Origin: Petrimonas sp. IBARAKI
GTDB taxonomy: Bacteria > Bacteroidota > Bacteroidia > Bacteroidales > Dysgonomonadaceae
Reading direction: 5' to 3'
Length of the DNA: 64,000 nucleotides
Assembly (NCBI GenBank): GCA_002356435.2
Contig: AP018040.2
Span: forward strand, 2,108,001 to 2,172,000
The stretch's first letter is position 1. Every line of letters begins with the position of its first letter. This document shows, piece by piece, positions 51,490 to 59,658 of this stretch. Position numbers and translations under genes: made by a program. Under the pieces are notes generated by a model. It had not been told where the DNA came from. It made no database searches and saw nothing but the letters and a program-made list of their open reading frames with translations.

Positions 51490-52657
51490 GATCCTGTGCA
51501 TTACACATAAGTACCCGCCTACGATCGGAGGAATGGAACAACAAAGTTTTGAATTGATAAAAGGGTTGTCCAATCATTATAAAACACACGTCATTGCCTA
51601 TAAAAACGTAGGAAATAAAGCTTTATGGTTCGGGAAACTAAAATCCAGAATTCTAACCGTGTTGAGGGAAAATCCGGACATCAAGCTTATTCACCTAAAC
51701 GACGGATCGATGGGAGTCGCGTGTCTGTGGCTGAGAAAACAGACAAATATCCCGGTTGTCGTCACCTATCACGGACTGGATATAACATTTCCACTCGATT
51801 TCTTTCAACAAAAACTGGTACCGAAACTATCGGAGTTTGCCGGTGCGGTGTGCGTGAGCCAAGCTACCCGGAACGAATGTCTTCGAAGGGGATTCAACGA
51901 GAAAAAAACGTATGTAGTAAGGAACGGTGTCGACAGTAATATGGCCGATATCCCTTTTGATAGAGGAATAATTAAAAAACTTCGACGTGACTTTGGAATT
52001 GACATAACGGATAAACACATTCTTATGGCGTTGGGAAGGCCGGTAAAAAGAAAAGGTTTTTCATGGTTTCTGAAGAGTGTCATGCCGAATCTTAACAAAA
52101 ATATCTGCCTGCTTATGGTCGGCCCCATGAAAACAAAATACTCTTTTTTTGAAAACGCATGGCAGGCTACACCCCATGGGATTAACCGTTGTATCCAACT
52201 CATGCTTGGTTCGGCTTCCGATGCCCGGGAGGTAGGGGAACAGCTGAAACTACAGGATAATGTTTTTCACTTGGGCAGCCTGCCCCGCCCCGATCTGCTA
52301 CAGGTTCTCTCGCTCGCCGATTTGTTTATTATGCCCAACATCAGTGTTCCGGGCGATATTGAAGGGTTTGGATTAGTAGCATTGGAAGCCAGCATACGCG
52401 GGACTTTCGTGATAGCGTCCGGCATTGAAGGAATCACTGACGCAGTGACTGACAGTAAGAACGGTTGTTTGCTGCCCAGTGAAAATGCTTCCGTATGGAT
52501 TGACAAAATACATGAGTTACTTTCGGATAAGGAAGAACTGAACACAGTATCAAAACAGGGAAAAGAATTTACCCGGGAACATTATTCGTGGGAAATTATG
52601 GTAAACGGCTACAGAGCTGTTTTTGACAGATTGATTGATCATTCATCCAACGATTGA
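51482..52657 (+). CDS. GT4-family glycosyltransferase
   Basis: A 391-residue GT-B glycosyltransferase. The ATG at 51482 overlaps the end of the flippase-like gene by eight bases and places ILCITHKYPPTIGGMEQQS at the N-terminus, the normal start of GT4 enzymes. The donor domain shows MALGRPVKRKGFSWFL, the motif EGFGLVALEASIRG and GSLPRPDLLQVLSLADLF (in part). Third gene of the operon. Confidence 0.9.
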   Translation: MTEILCITHKYPPTIGGMEQQSFELIKGLSNHYKTHVIAYKNVGNKALWFGKLKSRILTVLRENPDIKLIHLNDGSMGVACLWLRKQTNIPVVVTYHGLDITFPLDFFQQKLVPKLSEFAGAVCVSQATRNECLRRGFNEKKTYVVRNGVDSNMADIPFDRGIIKKLRRDFGIDITDKHILMALGRPVKRKGFSWFLKSVMPNLNKNICLLMVGPMKTKYSFFENAWQATPHGINRCIQLMLGSASDAREVGEQLKLQDNVFHLGSLPRPDLLQVLSLADLFIMPNISVPGDIEGFGLVALEASIRGTFVIASGIEGITDAVTDSKNGCLLPSENASVWIDKIHELLSDKEELNTVSKQGKEFTREHYSWEIMVNGYRAVFDRLIDHSSND

Positions 52658-52719
52658 TCGCCGCTCACAAGTATAGACAGAAATTCCGAACCTTTGTCGT
52701 TTAACTCGTCAATTTTGCT

Positions 52720-52727
52720 TAGTTTTG
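52720..52727 (+). promoter_or_regulatory. -7 element of the ROK kinase gene
   Basis: TAGTTTTG, 28 bases before ATG 52756. A TTTG at 52693 is 23 bases upstream, slightly too far for a standard -33. Confidence 0.5.
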
Positions 52728-52755
52728 TACATCTCAACCATTAAAATACAACACA

Positions 52756-53589
52756 ATGAAACAGATCATCGGAATAGATTTGGGTGGAACCACCATCAAA
52801 GGCGGTTTAATAGAAGGGCAAAACCTGGTAAAAGAAGAGGTGGCCGATACACGGGCACCGGAAGGCGGGGAAGTTACTTTAACTGTGCTGAAAGACATTA
52901 TCCGCAAGTTGAAAACCGATAAAATCCATGCCATAGGGATTGGCGTCCCGAGCGTTGTGGATCGTACCCAAGGCATCGTTTACCACGTACAAAACATCAA
53001 AGATTGGAATGAGGTACACCTGAAGCAGCTGCTAGAAAAGGAATTCAACATACCGGTACACATCGATAACGACGCCAACTGTTTTGCCAAGGGAGAACGT
53101 ATTTACGGACTTGGCCGGGATTTTGAGAATTTTGTCGGAATTACTCTGGGCACAGGCGTGGGCGGTGGAATAATACAAAAAGGGAACCTGCTGAGCGATG
53201 CCAACTGCGGATCGGGAGAATTTGGAGAAATGCCTTACCTGGACGGTATCCTCGAGCAATATTGTGGAAGCTTTTTCTTCACAAACAACTACGGTACAAC
53301 GGGATATGAAGTCGCCCGGAAAGTAGGGCAGAACGATAAAAAAGCGTTGGAAATCATGCATGAATATGGAAAACATATTGCTGTACTGGTAAAAATGATT
53401 GTTCTTACCGTTGATCCGCAAGCCATTATCTTCGGAGGTGCGATTGCCAAATCGCTTCCTTTATTTAAAGAATCGATGTACGAACACTTGAACGACTTTC
53501 CCTACCCCAATTCCATCAAAAACCTGAAAATACTGGGATCGGAACTAAACCATCCCGGAATTCTGGGAGCAGCGGCATTGTGTTACTGA
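52756..53589 (+). CDS. ROK-family sugar kinase without the zinc motif
   Basis: A 277-residue actin-fold sugar kinase, probably a glucokinase or N-acetyl-hexosamine kinase. The phosphate-binding motif IGIDLGGTTIKGG is at the N-terminus, the catalytic aspartate in IDNDANCFAKGE, and LGTGVGGGII follows. The zinc-binding cysteine cluster (CxCGxxGC) of most ROK proteins is replaced by LEQYCGSFFF, leaving one cysteine. The protein is also shorter than the usual 300-320. It could supply the kinase step missing from the amino-sugar cassette, but it is 39 kb away. Confidence 0.88.
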   Translation: MKQIIGIDLGGTTIKGGLIEGQNLVKEEVADTRAPEGGEVTLTVLKDIIRKLKTDKIHAIGIGVPSVVDRTQGIVYHVQNIKDWNEVHLKQLLEKEFNIPVHIDNDANCFAKGERIYGLGRDFENFVGITLGTGVGGGIIQKGNLLSDANCGSGEFGEMPYLDGILEQYCGSFFFTNNYGTTGYEVARKVGQNDKKALEIMHEYGKHIAVLVKMIVLTVDPQAIIFGGAIAKSLPLFKESMYEHLNDFPYPNSIKNLKILGSELNHPGILGAAALCY

Positions 53590-53594
53590 TGGTT

Positions 53595-54335
53595 CTACTT
53601 CAAATTCGATTTATTGAAAACATTCCCGGGAATACGTTGGTTGAACGAAATTTCGCTTATGGTAAACTCTGTTCCTTTTCCGTCTTTCAGCACATCCTTG
53701 TAGACCGTTTTCATTGGATACCAACGTCCTTGTATCTGCCGTATATCCGATAAAGCAATCTCCTTCAATTGCTTTCCGCTTTTGGCAAACAGTTGCATCT
53801 TGATCGGGACGAACCGTTCCTGATCGACCCATAATTTCCGGGAGTAATAATTAATATCGCTTATCCTGGCGGTCATGTCAACCACCCAGCATTTTCTACC
53901 GTTTATTGTTTCTTCTCCGGTAACTACGGCATTATATTGCTCCTGCATTGGTGTATCGTTCATCATATCCTCGTAAGACAAGTCGCTTCCCATAACCGAC
54001 TGACGCAGCATGTGACCCGAAATCTGGATGGTGCGGTCGGTCGATGGTGAGTAAAGCCACAGTTGATTATCGAGCTTCAACATTTTGGTTCCTTTCTCCC
54101 TTGCCGGCGAGAGATATTCAGTAAAGGCCTTCTTGTCGCCTTCCATCCATGTTTTCAACGTCATCGTACGCGTGGCGCGTGCACTGTTCACCTGCATCGA
54201 AGCCGTCATGACAGTTGTTTCTGACGACATATTGGCATCTATCTTGTCCAACAGGGAATTTCCCGAAGGGTAATTTTGTGCATACAATAAGGGGCTGAAA
54301 AAAGAGAGGAATATTACTATCGTTTTTTTGTTCAT
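53595..54335 (-). CDS. Outer membrane lipoprotein-sorting (LolA-like) protein
   Basis: A 246-residue exported protein (signal peptide ending near LYAQ) of the outer-membrane-lipoprotein-sorting family, a LolA/LolB-like beta fold. Parts visible: MTLKTWMEGDKKAFTEYLSPAREKGTKMLKLDNQLWLYSPSTDR (in part KGTKMLKLDNQLWLY), RTIQISGHMLRQSVMGSDLSYEDM (in part) and KLWVDQERFVPIKMQLF (in part). This family often accompanies FtsX-like ABC or MMPL exporters and may carry a lipid across the periplasm. Last gene of the TetR-controlled operon, 131 bases after the permease. Confidence 0.85.
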   Translation of the reverse strand: MNKKTIVIFLSFFSPLLYAQNYPSGNSLLDKIDANMSSETTVMTASMQVNSARATRTMTLKTWMEGDKKAFTEYLSPAREKGTKMLKLDNQLWLYSPSTDRTIQISGHMLRQSVMGSDLSYEDMMNDTPMQEQYNAVVTGEETINGRKCWVVDMTARISDINYYSRKLWVDQERFVPIKMQLFAKSGKQLKEIALSDIRQIQGRWYPMKTVYKDVLKDGKGTEFTISEISFNQRIPGNVFNKSNLK

Positions 54336-54466
54336 TGCTTGAATGTCTTCAGTGTTGTTAAATCTTTTTTATCCCTGCCTCAAGGTTTCACACAGTCTAC
54401 AGGTAGCCGTTTCCGCACGACTCTCATTTTGCCCTGGCTGCCCAGGTCGCCTTGGAGGCATTCCAA

Positions 54467-55738
54467 TTAATTCTGTAACTCTTTAAATAAGTTAGCCGTC
54501 TGTCGTTTATAAATCCCGACTCCCGACAACATGGCTCCAATAACCGTCGAAAAAATTCCTGGGATAAACCCGATAAACCAGGTGAAAGGAGTTATCTGTG
54601 TTCGTAACGTGTCGGAAATCATCAACGATGAGTTATTCATCATGCTACCCACGTTGATGCCGTATTCCTGCATCAACCACGATGCCGATAATCCCAGCAT
54701 TGAGCCGAAAATAGTTCCGATAATTCCTACCAATGCGGCTTCCCCGATAAGCGACCTGTAAATTTCCGATTTATTTTCGCCAATAGCCATCCGCAGTCCG
54801 AACTCACCGTATCTCCTCAAGCCGCTAATCAAACCGGCATTCCAAAGTACGATAGACATGGCAAAAATAAAAACCAGAATGATGAATCCGGCGATATTTT
54901 TGATAAAAGCGTAAGAGAAACCCATCAAGCCGTTGTCCGAAAGGGAAGACATCACCGGTGCGAACTTATCTTCGTCGTTTTCATACCGTTTGTTGAAATC
55001 TGTTTTTGTTGCAACAGCTTGTCTATCGTTGTACAACTTGTTTTTAGAGAAACCGAGCAGGGTTCCCGCAGCATCCTCCATATTCAAGGCTGCCTTCACG
55101 TCGCGTATATCGGCAATCATCATTCCCCGGTCGAGTACATTTACTCCAAAATGCAACGAACCGGCCACCGTAAAATTGTACATAGCCATTTCGCCAAACA
55201 TGGTGGAAGAAATCAGTGTAACCTTGTCGCCCAGACTTAGGTACAATTTTTCGAAAAGTTCATCGCTGACCAGTATTTCTCCGGCTTTGGAAGGAAACCG
55301 TCCCTTCACCAGCAGTTTTTTGAGTTCCATACGGGTGGCTTCACCATCCGATTGCAGCAGATCGACGCCTTTTCCCATCACCGTGCCTTGCATTTTCGTA
55401 TTTCCCGAACTATCAGGCACGTCCAACAACCCACCGAAATCAATCCGCTGCACCCAATCGTATTCGGGATAGAGCCTTTCAAGGCTTTTTTCCAACGTAT
55501 CAACACCCACAAGCGCCAGATCGTTGGGCAATTGCGAAAAATTATCGGCATAGGCCCTGGTTTCCACCCTTACGTGACCCTCGGAGAAATTAGCCGTTTT
55601 TTCCAGACTCTCGCCAAGCACACCGCTCAAATAAGCATGCATGAACACGGTAATCATCACCCCCAGTGTCACAACAACAACCGGCAAGAGGCTCCGGCTT
55701 CGATCCCGCATTAATCCTTTTAACAGAAACTTTAACAT
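54467..55738 (-). CDS. FtsX/LolC-type ABC transporter permease (second)
   Basis: A 423-residue permease with one N-terminal helix, a large periplasmic MacB-like domain and three C-terminal helices of the FtsX fold (SYAFIKNIAGFIILVFIFAMSIVLWNAGLISGLRRYGEFGLRMAIG, of which SGLRRYGEFGLRMAIG is the typical coupling region). Paralogous to the next permease. Such pairs, with one ATPase, resemble the LolC/LolE arrangement. Confidence 0.88.
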   Translation of the reverse strand: MLKFLLKGLMRDRSRSLLPVVVVTLGVMITVFMHAYLSGVLGESLEKTANFSEGHVRVETRAYADNFSQLPNDLALVGVDTLEKSLERLYPEYDWVQRIDFGGLLDVPDSSGNTKMQGTVMGKGVDLLQSDGEATRMELKKLLVKGRFPSKAGEILVSDELFEKLYLSLGDKVTLISSTMFGEMAMYNFTVAGSLHFGVNVLDRGMMIADIRDVKAALNMEDAAGTLLGFSKNKLYNDRQAVATKTDFNKRYENDEDKFAPVMSSLSDNGLMGFSYAFIKNIAGFIILVFIFAMSIVLWNAGLISGLRRYGEFGLRMAIGENKSEIYRSLIGEAALVGIIGTIFGSMLGLSASWLMQEYGINVGSMMNNSSLMISDTLRTQITPFTWFIGFIPGIFSTVIGAMLSGVGIYKRQTANLFKELQN

Positions 55739-55834
55739 AGTTTTTTTATTAGATGCCAGGTATCAGACCGCTTCGCTGACAGAAGTCTAATGGCTAATTT
55801 TCTGAAACCTGATGCCTGACATCGGATGTTTACT

Positions 55835-57010
55835 TTATTGTATTTTCCCCTTGATGGCATCGGTCGGATTCATTTTTACAATTTTCCGGGCAGGGAGATA
55901 GCTTACCCATGCCGTGATTAAAATAATAAACAGGATGGTTCCGATAATAAGTTTAGGGGGAAATGCCGGATAAATCTTGTCGGCTATGGCAACCCCGAAA
56001 TCACTTGTGCCGGATGGCATCGGGATACCGTTTACAGCAAAATAAAGAAACATGGGAACGCCGTAAACAGCACCGAGAGCGATGGCAAGGATAGCATTCA
56101 TGGTCCCTTCGAGCGTAAACAAACCCATCACTTCTTTTTTAGTCATTCCGAGGGCCACAAAGGTGCCGATCTCGCGCTGGCGATAGAAGATGGAAAGCGT
56201 TTGTGTATCGAAAACAGCCAACAAAGCCAACAACAGGAAGATCACGTAAAAAACGCTTTGTCCAACGGTTTTTGATCGCAAGGTCTCCCTCAGCGGTCGA
56301 GTGAGTTCATCTACGTCCTTGAAATTCCAGCCGTCAACCGGCACGACGCTCACCTCTTTCGATTTAACAAGAAGGCTAACTTTACCAGAATTCAGCGTTA
56401 TCTTCTGCAATATGTCAAGCGGAAGCCAGATCTGCCCGGCGTCTACCGTCGGAACAAATGTTCTGAATACGCCGGCAATGCGAATATCCCGCGCTTCGAA
56501 AGTACCGTTGGCATCGCGCCACCGTAGCGTTACAATATCGTTTTCCGTCAGTCCAGACTGGTGTGCCATATTCGATCCGATAATTGCCGGGATATCGGCG
56601 CTGTCAGTCGGGTTCATCAACAACGACGTGGGAAGCTCCAGCAATTGTTGTCCGGAGCGGATGCCTTTCATCAACACCGGCATGCTCCGGCCCGACGGAT
56701 AAATAGTGCCGGCAACTATCAAAACAGGCTCAACTTGTCCGGTTTCGTATTGGTTGACAAGCTGTTTCGGGATAATCGACACAGCGCTGTCCAGTGTAAA
56801 GGGATCAAACGGGTCGTAATTCGCATTCCAATACTGCCCGTCGGCAATTTCCCATTTTACGGTATCGGACATAGCCTGCCTATCCCAGCCCTGCAAAATC
56901 GCCTGCATAAAAATGATCAACACGAACGCAATCGACAGCACAAAAACGTTCAGCCACGTTTTCAGCCCGTTGCCAATGAGGTTTCGGAAGACTAGTTTCA
57001 ATATTTTCAT
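55835..57010 (-). CDS. FtsX/LolC-type ABC transporter permease (first)
   Basis: A 391-residue permease with the same layout: N-terminal helix (LNVFVLSIAFVLIIFMQAIL), periplasmic domain and three C-terminal helices with YRQREIGTFVALGMTKKEVM, the family coupling helix. It lies 12 bases after the ATPase gene. Together with the second permease and the ATPase it makes a full heterodimeric mechanotransmission-type ABC transporter. Confidence 0.88.
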   Translation of the reverse strand: MKILKLVFRNLIGNGLKTWLNVFVLSIAFVLIIFMQAILQGWDRQAMSDTVKWEIADGQYWNANYDPFDPFTLDSAVSIIPKQLVNQYETGQVEPVLIVAGTIYPSGRSMPVLMKGIRSGQQLLELPTSLLMNPTDSADIPAIIGSNMAHQSGLTENDIVTLRWRDANGTFEARDIRIAGVFRTFVPTVDAGQIWLPLDILQKITLNSGKVSLLVKSKEVSVVPVDGWNFKDVDELTRPLRETLRSKTVGQSVFYVIFLLLALLAVFDTQTLSIFYRQREIGTFVALGMTKKEVMGLFTLEGTMNAILAIALGAVYGVPMFLYFAVNGIPMPSGTSDFGVAIADKIYPAFPPKLIIGTILFIILITAWVSYLPARKIVKMNPTDAIKGKIQ

Positions 57011-57022
57011 ACCTCACTTTTC

Positions 57023-57742
57023 TTATTGTAACTCCGACTTTTGCCTGCTGATATCTTTTACAATACGGCCATCTTCCAAATGTACGATTCGCTTCAGGTA
57101 GCTGATCACTTTTTCATCGTGCGTGGCAAAAATGAAACAGGTTTTCAGTTCTTCGTTCAGTTTCACCATGGTTTTCAGAATGCGGTGCGAATTGTCAGCA
57201 TCCAGATTAGCAGTCGGTTCGTCAGCCAATACCAGTTTCGGACGTTTTACCATCGCCCTTGCAATCGCCACCCGTTGACACTCCCCTCCCGATAATTGAG
57301 GCGGTCGGGAATTTATTTTCGAAGTCAATCCCAGCCATTCCAACGTCTCCATCACCCGTTTTTTGCGTTCCCCATAAGATAGGTTAAGCAACAACAACGG
57401 AAACTCCACATTTTCAAAAACCGTGTAAACAGGTAGCAAGTTGAAACTTTGAAAGATAAAACCCATTTCCTCCTTCCTCAGCTGTGCAGCTTGCCTGGGA
57501 GTAAGGTTCCCTGCGTTCCTGTCCAACACGTTTACCCGACCTTCAGACGGTTTATCGAGTGTTCCAATAATGTTCAAAAACGTAGTTTTCCCCGAACCGC
57601 TTGGCCCAACCAGGCCCATAAACTCACCTTCCGATACGGTTAAGTCAATACCCTTCAACGCCGTAAAGAATCCTGAAAAGCCTATCGGAAACCTCTTAAC
57701 CAGTCCGTTAACATCAACAATCAAGTTGTTTTTGCTGTCCAT
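57023..57742 (-). CDS. LolD/MacB-type ABC transporter ATP-binding protein
   Basis: A 239-residue ATPase with Walker A GPSGSGKTT, Q-loop FIFQSFNLLP, signature LSGGECQRVAIARA, Walker B LVLADEPTANLD and H-loop FATHDE. This is the LolD/FtsE/MacB group that powers FtsX-type permeases. ATG 57742 gives a standard N-terminus; a longer frame to 57793 would overlap upstream sequence close to the outer-membrane gene. Confidence 0.93.
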   Translation of the reverse strand: MDSKNNLIVDVNGLVKRFPIGFSGFFTALKGIDLTVSEGEFMGLVGPSGSGKTTFLNIIGTLDKPSEGRVNVLDRNAGNLTPRQAAQLRKEEMGFIFQSFNLLPVYTVFENVEFPLLLLNLSYGERKKRVMETLEWLGLTSKINSRPPQLSGGECQRVAIARAMVKRPKLVLADEPTANLDADNSHRILKTMVKLNEELKTCFIFATHDEKVISYLKRIVHLEDGRIVKDISRQKSELQ

Positions 57743-57810
57743 AAATTTAGTGCTTTTATCTTTATCGAAGTTTTTCACCGTAAGAAACCGCATGTTGCGT
57801 CTTACAGTTT

Positions 57811-58998
57811 CTAAAAATTATAACTCGCCATTAATTGGATGCCTTTTCCCATAAACAGATTCTTGCCCCCTACCTGCCCGCCCAACGGCAAGTTTATCTC
57901 AGGATTCCAAAAGCCCATCAGATAAAAACTCCATTTATCGTATGTCCTGGCCCAGCTGATATAGTTCAACCACATATTCAAATCGTTACCGACATAGAAA
58001 AACATTGCCGTCAGGTTATCCAGAACCGAGACCGGATACGAGAGCATTTCTCCAATCACGTTCAAGTTCATACCTTTTCGCATAAATCCATCTCCGGTAT
58101 GGTAACGAAAATACTCCACCGTTAACCCCAATCCGTTTCCTAACGGGAAAGTGTAATCCATCCCTACGTTTATGGCATCCTGATGGAGTGCCATCTTGTA
58201 ATTATTCTTCTGCAACCGGGTAAAACTGGTTTCAAACCACAAGCCAACCCCCACGTCCCACCGCCCATCCAGTCCGAGACGGTTTTCGTCCAGCAGCGTA
58301 TTCTCCGGAACATCCGGCAACAAATGGTGCACATCTGTTTTTCGATGATGAGTACTTACGCCCATTTCACCGGCGAAAGCCGGGAACTCAAATCGCCCAC
58401 CAATTTCGGGACGACGGCGGGCACTACCGATTAACTCCCAACCTTTTGGCCGTTTGTTTCCAAGTAGCGACCAAAGCCAGACGGAAGCATTGTTTTCGAA
58501 AAAATACTTGCCCAGAATGCCGTACACGCCGTCTGTCAGTTGCAACGGGTCACGTACATCCATAGCGTCGAACCACATCAGCGGACGAAACATGCGGGCT
58601 GTACCGAAATTGATTTTTTGCAAACCGCCGCGCAGCTCCCAGTTTTTGCCCGAATAGCGTAACCAAACCCGGTAAGGTTTTAGTTTTCCTTCCTTATTGA
58701 TATAATCCCACCCTGTAAAATTTAACAGCCCATAGAGGTGGACAGATGCTTCAGCATCGAGTTTTGAATTTTCTCCCCAACTAAAGTTTCCGAGCAATAC
58801 AGGCAAAAAACGGCAACCAGGCTGCCAATTCACCGAATTGGAGAGTTGCGTTGTTTCCCATCCGGTTATCTGTCCGTTTAAAACAAAATGAATTCTGTGC
58901 AAACCATCGTCAGAAACGGAACCGGCACTATCCGACGGTTCTTGTGCGTGTAAAGGAAAAACAGCAATGAACAACAGGGTTATAAACGACATTTTCAT
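57811..58998 (-). CDS. Outer membrane porin-like beta-barrel protein
   Basis: A 395-residue exported protein (signal peptide ending near LHAQ). The sequence alternates aromatic, glycine and charged residues in strand-sized steps, for example WELRGGLQKINFGTARMFRP (in part) and WSFYLMGFWNPEINLP, and ends in SYNF, a typical C-terminal barrel signal. The family resembles carbohydrate- or hydrophobic-substrate porins but I cannot name it. It starts in a four-base overlap with the TetR gene, so the regulator, barrel and transporter are one unit. Confidence 0.75.
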   Translation of the reverse strand: MKMSFITLLFIAVFPLHAQEPSDSAGSVSDDGLHRIHFVLNGQITGWETTQLSNSVNWQPGCRFLPVLLGNFSWGENSKLDAEASVHLYGLLNFTGWDYINKEGKLKPYRVWLRYSGKNWELRGGLQKINFGTARMFRPLMWFDAMDVRDPLQLTDGVYGILGKYFFENNASVWLWSLLGNKRPKGWELIGSARRRPEIGGRFEFPAFAGEMGVSTHHRKTDVHHLLPDVPENTLLDENRLGLDGRWDVGVGLWFETSFTRLQKNNYKMALHQDAINVGMDYTFPLGNGLGLTVEYFRYHTGDGFMRKGMNLNVIGEMLSYPVSVLDNLTAMFFYVGNDLNMWLNYISWARTYDKWSFYLMGFWNPEINLPLGGQVGGKNLFMGKGIQLMASYNF

Positions 58999-59564
58999 GC
59001 TTTCGGAGGTGTGGAAATACCGTACACAAAAACCCGGGTCATCTGACGGATCATATCTTCAATGTCCGTAAAAAAACGGAGAAGCTCCTTGTCGTTCAAA
59101 TGTTCGCTTTGTTTTTTCAGCAACCAAATGATATAATCTATGTTTAAATCCGGATCTATTTCCTCATTTTTCTGTGCCGACTCCAACATTTGACGCACCA
59201 TGGACGCAGAACGGCCAGTCAAGGAATGGTAATAAACCGATATTTTTTCATCCGATAACAAGTCTGAGAAAAAAGCAAAAGACCACTTCTTTCCCATATC
59301 ATATTTCATAAGGATTGATTTCTCGAGTTTTTCGGCAAAGGTGAGTGTATTATCATTCAGGATATTCTCAAAAAGGTTAAAGGCATTTTCCATAAATGCC
59401 TCAACAATTTGCTGCACAAGATCATCTTTACTCCCGAAATAAGAGTAAAATGTTTTTCGGCTTATTCCCGACTTATCGCATATTTCACTTATCGTCAGTC
59501 TTTTAAATCCAAAATGTAAAAAAAGATCTTCAGCAGTTTGTATAATTTGTTCCTTCTTCGTCAT
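58995..59564 (-). CDS. TetR/AcrR-family transcriptional regulator
   Basis: A 189-residue repressor. The N-terminal helix-turn-helix is clear: LFLHFGFKRLTISEICDKSGISRKTFYSYFGSKDDLV (in part ISEICDKSGISRKTFYSYFG). The C-terminal ligand domain is unlike named groups. First gene of the export operon, probably autoregulatory through the inverted repeat at 59601-59616. Confidence 0.9.
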   Translation of the reverse strand: MTKKEQIIQTAEDLFLHFGFKRLTISEICDKSGISRKTFYSYFGSKDDLVQQIVEAFMENAFNLFENILNDNTLTFAEKLEKSILMKYDMGKKWSFAFFSDLLSDEKISVYYHSLTGRSASMVRQMLESAQKNEEIDPDLNIDYIIWLLKKQSEHLNDKELLRFFTDIEDMIRQMTRVFVYGISTPPKA

Positions 59565-59600
59565 ATATACAGAGTAACATTATTACGCAAAGTAAACACA

Positions 59601-59616
59601 TTTTGTTTATATACAA
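59601..59616 (-). promoter_or_regulatory. Possible TetR operator
   Basis: TTTGT and ACAAA face each other with a six-base AT spacer, 37 bases before the TetR start codon. Flanking bases add GTAAAC-like and GTTAC-like symmetry. No exact TAnnTTTG element was found on the minus strand here. Confidence 0.4.
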
Positions 59617-59658
59617 ACTATTTGTTACCTATTTTTTCAATTTTCAGGACATTTTCCG

